From the NCBI RefSeq assembly GCF_019402665.1, contig NZ_VSST01000033.1, positions 1 through 63,225 of the forward strand: a DNA stretch of 63,225 bases, in the 5' to 3' direction. The stretch is from Bradyrhizobium canariense. GTDB lineage: Bacteria; Pseudomonadota; Alphaproteobacteria; Rhizobiales; Xanthobacteraceae. Made by a program: the position numbers and the translations under genes. The notes below the pieces were generated by a model, which was not told the origin of the DNA, did not search any database, and saw nothing but the letters and a program-made list of their open reading frames with translations. Positions 56,950 to 63,225 of this stretch are shown in pieces. How positions within the stretch are numbered: the stretch's first letter is position 1; the number at the start of each line of letters is the position of its first letter.

Positions 56950-58047
56950 TTGGATGCAAAGTTGCGGACTATGCTTTCCTCGCTCTCGCCGGTGGCTCGC
57001 GAACTGGATGCTCTACCGTCGGGGCGTCCCACCACCGACAACAATTGCGTGAAACTAAACACGAATGAGAACCCCTTTCCGTTGCCAGGCGTCGTGATGC
57101 GAAGCGCAATTGCAGCTCTCGAGCTGCAATACCGCTATCCAGAAGACGACAATGTCAGCTTGAGGCAAGCGGCCGCAGCCGCCTATGGCATTGCAACTGA
57201 TCGCGTGATGGCTGGCAATGGATCGTCTGAACTGCTCAGCCTCATTTACAGAGCCTTTCTTGCCCCGGGCGACGACGTTGCGATGATGTCGCCGGGTTTT
57301 TCATTCAATCGCAAGCTTGCCATGTTGCAAGGGGCCCGCTTCATTGAAATTCCCTGGTCTGAACCGGACTGCTTGCCGATGGACGAGCTGCTTTTCGGTT
57401 CGGCTAAACATGCCAAGTTCATTCTGCTGGCCAATCCGAACAATCCGACCGGATCGTTTGTTCCGCTCGCTGAGATCGAACGCCTCGTTTCACGATCTGA
57501 CCGATTGATCGTACTGGACGAAGCTTACGTCGATTTCGCACCTGAGCACGGCCTACGCCTCGTTGAGCAACATTCGAATCTTGTGGTCCTGCGCACATTT
57601 TCCAAGAGTTATTCCGCCGCTGGCATCCGCGTCGGATTCGGCTTCGGCCATCCCGAGCTGATCGGGAGACTTCGCAACATCCAGAATGTCTTCAATATGA
57701 ATGTGGTCGCTCACGCCGTGGGGATGAGCATCCTTGCGCATCGCGACGCTTATGAGGAGAACCATCGCCACGTCAGGCTTGAGCGCCAGCGCGTAACGGC
57801 CGCCCTCTCTGAATTTGGATTCTGCGTAACGCCTTCCCACGCGAACTTCCTCCTCGCCCGTGTGCCGGTAGGCCAGGGTGGCAGATGGTGGCAGGCGGCG
57901 TTGCAAGACCAGAGAGTCCTTGTTGCCTTCTTTCCGGATGCCGGCCTGGAAGAGTGCATTCGGGTTAGCATCGGTACAAAGCGCCAGATGGATGCGTTTC
58001 TTTCCGCCGTCGACAGTATCCTTAGGAAAGTGGGATGTCGTGGCTAA
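56950..58047 (+). CDS. Histidinol-phosphate aminotransferase-like (HisC)
   Basis: Class I/II PLP aminotransferase, HisC group, 365 residues from a TTG at 56950 with CGGAG 10 bases upstream. Features: KLNTNENPFPLPGVVM, MAGNGSSELLSLIYRAF, MMSPGFSFNRKLA, LLANPNNPTGSFVPLAE, DEAYVDFAPE, the PLP lysine in RTFSKSYSAAGIRVGFGFG, and CIRVSIGTKRQMDAFL. In the pathway sense it would transaminate histidinol phosphate or an aromatic or other 2-oxo acid. In an accessory island next to a monooxygenase, a secondary role is more likely than histidine synthesis (inference). Confidence 0.88.
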   Translation: MDAKLRTMLSSLSPVARELDALPSGRPTTDNNCVKLNTNENPFPLPGVVMRSAIAALELQYRYPEDDNVSLRQAAAAAYGIATDRVMAGNGSSELLSLIYRAFLAPGDDVAMMSPGFSFNRKLAMLQGARFIEIPWSEPDCLPMDELLFGSAKHAKFILLANPNNPTGSFVPLAEIERLVSRSDRLIVLDEAYVDFAPEHGLRLVEQHSNLVVLRTFSKSYSAAGIRVGFGFGHPELIGRLRNIQNVFNMNVVAHAVGMSILAHRDAYEENHRHVRLERQRVTAALSEFGFCVTPSHANFLLARVPVGQGGRWWQAALQDQRVLVAFFPDAGLEECIRVSIGTKRQMDAFLSAVDSILRKVGCRG

Positions 58048-58265
58048 TGGTCCCTTCCACTCATGTCACAGATATCTGTCGTAATCGATCCGGACCCACA
58101 CATGATGCAGCTTCGCGAGGCAGCCCCGAGCCAGTTTGTTCTCCAGTCGCCGCATTACGGCCCGTTGTGAACGGCTTCGCAGTAATACAGCGCATTGCCA
58201 GCGAGCGCCTCTTGCACTCCCAAAACCCGGCGGACTCCAGTCCTCTCTATATAGGAGATAATCGA
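58048..58265. other. Spacer before the monooxygenase gene
   Basis: About 220 bases, open in the frame of the monooxygenase but not family-like. A good AGGAGA sits just before the chosen GTG start. Confidence 0.35.
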
Positions 58266-59300
58266 GTGAAAAACGTGGTTCCCTCAAATCTGACCTGCGG
58301 CATCTTTGATCATCTTGACGAGGACGGCCGCGATATCGCACGGCAATACGCGGACCGCCTTACGCTGGCGGAGGCCTACGACCGGCTCGGTTTCTATGCC
58401 TATCATCTGGCGGAGCATCATTGCACTCCGCACGGACTGGGTCCGTCGCCGAACTTGTTTCTGTCAAGCGTCATACAACGCACACGGCGACTTCGCGTCG
58501 GTCCTTTGGTCATGCTGCTCAACCTCTATCACCCGCTGCGTGCATTCGAGGAGATCTGCATGTTGGATCACCTGAGCGGCGGCAGGGTTGAGGTCGGCCT
58601 TGGTCGCGGCTCTCTGCCTATCGAATTGAGCTATTTTGGCGTTGGAGCCGATGTGGCCTCGAGCCGTTACGAGGAAGCTTCCCAAATCTTCGTTGGCGCG
58701 ATGAATGGGGGCCCGCTCTCATACGAAGGGCGGCATTTTGCGCTGAGCGACGTCCCTTTGACGCTTTCACCTCACCAGCGTCCTTGTCCCCCAACATGGA
58801 TTGCGACAAATCGGCCAGACTCCGCCCGCTGGGCGGCGGCAAATGGGGCCAATCTCGCGTGCATGGGCCCTTCTTCTGCCGTTCGTAAGATAACCGATGT
58901 CTATCGCGCTCATCAAAACGCCGAGGATGAGGCCAACAGTTCAGCACCATTTCTCGCGTTGCTCCGCATGGTCGTGATTGCCAGCTCTGAAGCAGCGGCC
59001 CGTTCCCTCGCCGCGCCTGCCTACGAAACATGGCTCAAAAGCTTTAAGTTCCTGTACGAGCTCAATGACATCCCGCCTCCTTCCAACCTGCCCCTGACCT
59101 TGGACGCTGCAATTGAGAGTGAACTGTGCGTTGTCGGAACGAGCGCTTCGGTGCGCCAAACTCTTCTGCATCACGTCGAAGAGGCAGGCGTCAACTATCT
59201 CCTTTGCCAGCTCGCCTTCGGATCTCTACCACTGGAGGCCTGCCTCAACACCGCCACTGCGATTCACTCCGAGCTCATAGCGGCAGAGCGCGGGCTATGA
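58266..59300 (+). CDS. Luciferase-like flavin-dependent monooxygenase
   Basis: LLM-class (bacterial luciferase-like) FMN-dependent monooxygenase, 344 residues from GTG 58266. Features: CGIFDHLDEDGRDIARQYAD, AEAYDRLGFYAYHLAEHHCT, LFLSSVIQRTRRLRVGPLVM, LLNLYHPLRAFEEICMLDHL, SGGRVEVGLGRGS and WIATNRPDSARWAAANGANL. The substrate cannot be predicted. It needs reduced flavin from a separate reductase, which is not in the window. 218 bases after the hisC-like gene, same strand. Confidence 0.85.
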   Translation: MKNVVPSNLTCGIFDHLDEDGRDIARQYADRLTLAEAYDRLGFYAYHLAEHHCTPHGLGPSPNLFLSSVIQRTRRLRVGPLVMLLNLYHPLRAFEEICMLDHLSGGRVEVGLGRGSLPIELSYFGVGADVASSRYEEASQIFVGAMNGGPLSYEGRHFALSDVPLTLSPHQRPCPPTWIATNRPDSARWAAANGANLACMGPSSAVRKITDVYRAHQNAEDEANSSAPFLALLRMVVIASSEAAARSLAAPAYETWLKSFKFLYELNDIPPPSNLPLTLDAAIESELCVVGTSASVRQTLLHHVEEAGVNYLLCQLAFGSLPLEACLNTATAIHSELIAAERGL

Positions 59301-59362
59301 CGCGACAGCGATTCCAATAAGTTCGCCCCTGACCTGACAATAAAAGGGCAATAGCGACGCCG

Positions 59363-59634
59363 ATGAGCACCGCTGCCGAATGGCTCGATCAGCCGCTGCC
59401 ATCGTTCAAACGGCTTTTACACCCAAGCGACCCTTTCGGCTGCATCAGCAAACAGAAGGCTTAACGGCAATAAATCGCCTATCTCTCACTTTGCACGCGT
59501 TGAAAATGCCCGAGCATTGGTTTGCCTGGACACGTGAGTTGGTTCACGCCGATCCCGCTTTGGCGCGCCGGCTCGTCGATCGCATTCCAGACGAATCCAG
59601 GGTGTGGCTTATCGCCAGAGCGGGCCTGTCGTGA
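59363..59634 (+). pseudogene. Small hypothetical gene, probably frameshifted
   Basis: ATG 59363 opens MSTAAEWLDQPLPSFKRLLH, continuing PSDPFGCISKQKA, and then stops. The neighbouring frame continues naturally as LTAINRLSLTLHALKMPEHW and FAWTRELVHADPALARRLVD to the stop at 59634. A one-base shift near 59458 would restore an 89-residue protein. Alternatively the second part starts on its own at 59380. Function unknown. Its stop overlaps the next gene start (GTGA). Confidence 0.5.
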
Positions 59635-59906
59635 CACGGTCCCGGCAGCGCTCCGACGGTACGGAGGAGATCGCGCGCAAGCTCGAGATCGTGCTGGCGG
59701 AGTTGGCTGCACTGCGCATTCTGGTGGCTGCGCACGGCATTAGCACCCCTCCACCTCTCCATGAGGACTACCTCACAGTTCAGCGGTTCGCAGCGACGAA
59801 TCACATAAGCCCGGAAGCCGTGCTCTCTCGGATCCGCCGCGGCAAGCTGCGTGCGGAGAAACGCGGGGGTCGCTGGTGGGTGAAATGCACGGTTTGCACA
59901 GCATAG
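59631..59906 (+). CDS. Small DNA-binding-like protein, 91 aa
   Basis: GTG 59631, overlapping the previous stop. N-terminal helix EEIARKLEIVLAELAALRIL; C-terminal part YLTVQRFAATNHISPEAVLS then RIRRGKLRAEKRGGRWWVK resembles the winged helix of excisionase/MerR-like small DNA-binding proteins. It may regulate an element or its own two-gene unit. No named family assigned. Confidence 0.55.
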   Translation: MTRSRQRSDGTEEIARKLEIVLAELAALRILVAAHGISTPPPLHEDYLTVQRFAATNHISPEAVLSRIRRGKLRAEKRGGRWWVKCTVCTA

Positions 59907-60517
59907 CCGTGCAGTGACGAGGACAGTAAGACAGACGATTCAATCCGAGATCGGACTCCAGCACATGGAAATGATATGCGCATATAACTTGCTATCACCG
60001 CTGGGCTCGACCGGGCAGTCGATGGAGAACCGATGTGATCGAGATCAACGTGGCGTACGACCAACACACGCGGTCGCCACTCTGGAGGTCGATCTATCGG
60101 ATGACCAGCTTTGCAGGGAGCGGGATCACTCAGCCGATTCGGGTCGTCAACAGAGCGATCGCAGTACACAAACGGAACAGCACGGATGCTTGGCAGTAGA
60201 TGTCCACCTCCAGTACCTCTAGCAGCGTATGGCAACACGAAGACGACGCGCGCCCCCGATGTCGGCTTTTGACGCCATCTCACGCACCCTAGGTTACGGC
60301 CTCGAGCACAGGGAACAAGTGCCCTGCGCGCAGATCGTACGCTTTTGCGAGTTCGCCTGAGCAAATCTTGAAGGTCCGTCTCACGCCCGCCGGGGCGTAG
60401 CAGCGGAAATGTAATCCCAGTCATTCGCCTGTTCAGGACCACCTCGCATGCCGATGTCAATCGGGGACATGTCTGATGTGGCTGGGATAGCCGCCAGAAT
60501 GGAGAAGGAGATCGCCT
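59907..60517. other. Gene-poor stretch
   Basis: A plus-strand segment at about 60034-60200 reads VIEINVAYDQHTRSPLWRSI, protein-like but unassigned. Nothing else supported. Confidence 0.3.
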
Positions 60518-60862
60518 ATGATGTCACCAAGACTGATGTCAGTCCTGGGGTCGATGGTAGCAGTCGAGCGCATGTTTTGGAAACTTCGAGAATTGATCGA
60601 TGGCGACAGCTCAATCGCACCTGAGGTTCGAGAGACGCTTCATGTGATTTTAGACGCGAAGCTTCTTTCCACCAAAGATAAGATTATGAGCGACGCGCGC
60701 GCTGCGATCGGCGCAACTCCGGATTTGCCGCAGGCAGTCCGCGAGCGGGCATACAGCTCGCTCGATTTTGCAATGAAAATGTTCATGGCCAGCGAACCCC
60801 ATCGCACCCAGGATCTCCTTAGCGAGATCGACATGTTGAACGCTCATCGTAAGATGCATTGA
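60518..60862 (+). CDS. Small helical hypothetical protein, 114 aa
   Basis: ATG 60518 with a strong GGAGAAGGAGA upstream. All-helical, charged protein (VAVERMFWKLRELIDGDSSI, LHVILDAKLLSTKDKIMSDA, HRTQDLLSEIDMLNAHRK). I recognise no domain. The good ribosome-binding site and clean composition make it a probable real gene. Monocistronic. Confidence 0.6.
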   Translation: MMSPRLMSVLGSMVAVERMFWKLRELIDGDSSIAPEVRETLHVILDAKLLSTKDKIMSDARAAIGATPDLPQAVRERAYSSLDFAMKMFMASEPHRTQDLLSEIDMLNAHRKMH

Positions 60863-61200
60863 TGCATGCCCCGCTCCGTCGATCGCTTGCCGCGACCTTT
60901 GGCTGTGCCCGGTTGATGTTAGGCGAGGCGGTCCGATTGAGCTGCTGAGCAGCCATCAAGTCAGTAGACTGGAGCCACAGCACTCGCTAGTTGATGAATC
61001 TAGCCCCTTCCCGGCCGCCGGCATGTTTATTTTCGATGGTCCGACTTTGCTCGTGGAAGCGGCGCCTAAGTTGATCCAGCTCAAGCACCATGATTGGCGT
61101 TTCCTGAGATGGGTTCGATGCTCGGCCGGCACCTTGCACCGAAAGAACGGTCGCACGGTGAGCCACTCTATCGCGTTAGCCTGATCAAGTGGATCAAGAA
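60863..61200. other. Gene-poor stretch beside the nodC fragment
   Basis: A plus-strand piece FIFDGPTLLVEAAPKLIQLK (about 61024-61083) is protein-like but unassigned. Confidence 0.25.
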
Positions 61201-61486
61201 AGCGCCGACATTGCAGAGCCGTCGTCGACCACGTAGACCTGCAATCGCCCTGGGTAATCCTGACTTGCGATAGACTTCAGGCGGGCCGCCAGCGTGCGCG
61301 GGTCTTCGTTGAAGCAGGGCACGATGACATCGACGCTGGGCAGAGCATCGGCGTTGACCGGGTCGTACGGCGATAGTGGAGCGTCGCTTCGCAGCGCATA
61401 AAGCGCCTGCGCGCTCTTGTGGACGCTGGAGAGCAACGCGTAGGAGGCAACAGCAGCGGTGCTGATGGTGGCAAGCAGGCTCATGG
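61201..61486 (-). pseudogene. nodC: Duplicated 5' fragment of nodC
   Basis: Nearly identical to the first 285 or so bases of the nodC at 47.8-48.1 kb. It starts at the same ATG (61484) and encodes SLLATISTAAVASYALLSSV, a few substitutions (ALRSDAPLSPYDPVNADALP), then VDVIVPCFNEDPRTLAARLK and YVVDDGSA before the frame leaves homology. A T is missing in the last homologous bases (CATTGCAGAG against CATTTGCAGAG). Homology stops 2-3 bases upstream of the ATG. Not functional: catalytic residues beyond the UDP-binding site are absent. Confidence 0.9.
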
Positions 61487-62252
61487 TCCTGTTGCGTCAG
61501 CGAGCCACGGGCGCGCGGGAGCTGCTTGGATGCATCAATCTGGATCCGACATCAGCAACGAAGGAGCACGGGCAGCTCGCCCTCAGCTCGAGGTGGCCTA
61601 AAGCAGCAGTGTACGTAGCGTGACACAACTTTGCGCATGCTCGGCTATGGTGCTCTCTTTCCTTCCGATGCTTCTGCCCCGCTACCGCTCCGAGTTCCCG
61701 CACGCCCCCAGTTTCTAACGTCGCTTCGGCCTCGTTCGCGCAACCCTGAATAGCGACAACGCGCGTGCTGGCGTCGAGTCGGGTCCGACAACCGCATGTA
61801 AGGTGTGAGTGACGTCCGATTTCACCCGAGGCGCTGAGCGGTGAGGACTTCGCAACCGGCCCGGCCTGACAACATACATCTGTACGGTCTTAGCATGTGC
61901 GGAGACCACTGCCGGACAGAACTCCAACCAGAGATGGTAGGAAATTCGCACGCGAGCTAGCGCTTTAGTCGAATTGGACGCGAGCACGAATTGCGGCATC
62001 TCCGGTGAGGAGCATTTTCAATTTCCTACGGCATCTACGGCGCTTCAATGCCCGTCGCGATCTGCACTGCGTGAACCGATAGAAGCGCGCTCGCACGAAT
62101 CGGAGTTAATCTCGATCAAGCTCGCGTTGACCATGACCAGTGGTTGATGGCCGAGCTAGCTTCCCGGAAGCAGCCTACCCAAACTGATAGTTTCGAAGGT
62201 GCGGCTTCCCTCCTAGAACTCGATGCGCGACCGGCAGTACAGCGGATGCAAT
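61487..62252. other. Gene-poor stretch with a partial box
   Basis: GTACGTAGCGTGACACAACT at about 61611-61630 matches the left core of the NolA-type boxes, but it has no TTGAAT and no matching -10, so it is a degenerate copy at best. No supported gene. Confidence 0.3.
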
Positions 62253-62567
62253 ATGAAGCCTGACGAGCGCCTCGCCGAAGTCATTGACAATAGCGTGTGT
62301 TTTGATGATGAGGCATGGGAGGTTTGGGCACAGTGCCTCTCACCCACTGAGCGGCTGGCGTATATTCGCAAGCATCGCAGTCACTTCCGGTTTGCACATT
62401 ACGATGACGTGATAGCTGTTGTACGCGGTCGGCGGTTCACCGGCTGCTCATCGCAGCTCCTTCGATGGCGTCACAGGATACGAGCGAGGGCGTTGCAAAG
62501 CGCCTTGCTCTTCTCCATTGCGGTGTGGCTGGGCATCATCTGGCTTGTCGTGTGGTTTATTCGCTGA
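62253..62567 (+). CDS. Small membrane-anchored hypothetical protein
   Basis: A 104-residue frame from ATG 62253 (an upstream ATG at 62223 is possible). N-terminal soluble part with DDEAWEVWAQCLSPTERLAY; C-terminal membrane segment ALLFSIAVWLGIIWLVVWFI ending in Arg. No family recognised. Looks like a tail-anchored small protein. Confidence 0.5.
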   Translation: MKPDERLAEVIDNSVCFDDEAWEVWAQCLSPTERLAYIRKHRSHFRFAHYDDVIAVVRGRRFTGCSSQLLRWRHRIRARALQSALLFSIAVWLGIIWLVVWFIR

Positions 62568-62758
62568 GTTCAACAGCCTACGTCATCCACACGTACGCTA
62601 GCTTTGCCCGCATGTGACGGAACATTGGCGCGCAGTTGGAGATGACCTGAAAAGCAGCACCTGACGCAGCGTTCGATAAGAACATTGCTCTAGGCGAAAA
62701 TGTTGCAACAATTCGCGCGGACGTTGTTGAGACGCACGAGGCTGGGGCCCTCGTAGAA
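62568..62758. other. Spacer before the outer-membrane protein remnant
   Basis: About 190 bases; no promoter element that I would defend. Confidence 0.3.
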
Positions 62759-63225
62759 ATGAAAAACTTGTTGCTTGCGACTGTAAGCATTGTGGCGCTT
62801 GGCGCCGTGACGCCGGAATTCGGTGCGGATCTGCCTGCGCAGCCCGTCCAGCCTCTCTATACCAAAGCTTCGCAGCCTGTCGCGGCCGCGATCTACGACT
62901 GGAGCGGCTACTATATCCGCATGGACGGTGGCTTCGGCTCAAGCTCGAATTTCTGGGATTTCATCGCGGCACGCCCGAGGGCTGTCATGATGCGACCGGC
63001 GCAATGGTGGGTGGCCAGATCGGCAATCGATGGCAGATGGGCCAGATCGTCCGTGGTGTTGAAGGCCAGGGAAACTGGGCTGATTTGAACGGCTCGAACG
63101 TCAGTGTCGCGTTCTCGTATGTCAACCACACCAAGGTTGATGCGTTCGGTCTCATTGCGGGGCAGATCGGCTACGCCTTCGATAACGTACTGCTTTGTGC
63201 CAAAGGCGTATTCCTCCGGGGTGGG
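62759..63225 (+). pseudogene. Outer-membrane beta-barrel protein, frameshifted, cut by window edge
   Basis: Omp31/porin-like small beta-barrel protein typical of Bradyrhizobium. ATG 62759; signal peptide KNLLLATVSIVALGAVTPEF, ADLPAQPVQPLYTKA, IYDWSGYYIRMDGGFGSSSN (usually DWSGFYIGxNGG). The frame then breaks near 62960; the homology continues in another frame as EGCHDATGAMVGGQIGNRWQ, VEGQGNWADLNGSNVSVAFS and VDAFGLIAGQIGYAFDNVLL to the window end. Without the frameshift it would be an ordinary porin-like gene; sequencing error is an alternative. Confidence 0.7.

Noticed and set aside
61201..61484. The second nodC start as a functional gene
   Set aside because: Only the first quarter of NodC is present; it lacks the catalytic DxD, GEDRHL and QxxRW motifs.
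1..63225. tRNA or rRNA genes and an attachment site of the island
   Set aside because: No segment with tRNA-like arms and TTCRANNY was noticed; the window appears to lie inside the island.

Overview
The window reads as part of a Bradyrhizobium symbiosis island. The assignment rests on gene content: a nodABCSUIJ-nolO-nodZ cluster behind a nod box, a divergent nodD1, a MerR-type nolA, the fixR-nifA-fixA block, the fucose genes noeL-nolK, a nodM-type glmS, and a NolL-like acyltransferase. nolA and the nodD1/nodD2/nolA order are Bradyrhizobium hallmarks. Overall base composition is lower and more uneven than expected for a Bradyrhizobium core genome, and the long gene-poor stretches between the nodulation genes are full of gene fragments, as is usual in these islands.

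Layout. 1-1.4 kb: the 3' part of an IS5-type transposase, followed by a PaiB remnant. 1.8-12 kb: a very large Ser/Thr-kinase/AAA/GAF/PAS/histidine-kinase protein (minus strand), a decayed hipA joined to an HNH-type remnant, then a NodW-like LuxR response regulator and a stand-alone receiver (plus strand). 12.4-16 kb: an orphan EctB-like aminotransferase and a nolL-like acyltransferase. 16.4-20.2 kb: a complete but dead biotin/pantothenate operon (bioB-panD-bioF-bioD-bioA, minus strand), every gene broken. 20.5-27.2 kb: small hypothetical genes and an SKWP-repeat protein resembling type III effectors. 27.6-33.7 kb: noeL, nolK, nodM and an MFS carboxylate transporter. 34.3-38.5 kb: fixA, nifA and fixR (minus strand) with two readable sigma-54 promoters. 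39.3-49.8 kb: nodK-like, nodA, B, C, S, U, I, J, nolO and nodZ (minus strand). 50.2-54.5 kb: nodD1, nodD2 remnants and nolA (plus strand). 55-60.9 kb: a substrate-binding protein, a small membrane protein, a HisC-like aminotransferase, a luciferase-like monooxygenase and small genes. 61-63.2 kb: a duplicated 5' fragment of nodC and a frameshifted outer-membrane protein.

How the genes work together. NodA/B/C make the lipo-chitooligosaccharide backbone; NodM can supply glucosamine-6-phosphate. NodS N-methylates, NodU and NolO carbamoylate, NoeL and NolK make GDP-fucose for NodZ, and NolL would acetylate the fucose. NodI/NodJ export the product. NodD1 (through the nod box), a NodW-type response regulator and NolA give three regulatory inputs. 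NifA/FixR/FixA belong to the nitrogen-fixation side.

The main unexpected signal is a 31-bp promoter-like element with a -35 TTGAAT/TTGATT, an invariant 19-bp spacer and a TA-starting -10. It occurs directly in front of nolA and at five other places (plus degenerate copies), including upstream of the SKWP effector gene. A 19-bp spacer is the hallmark of MerR-family targets, so these elements are candidate NolA operators and may define an undescribed NolA regulon. This is inference from sequence reading only.
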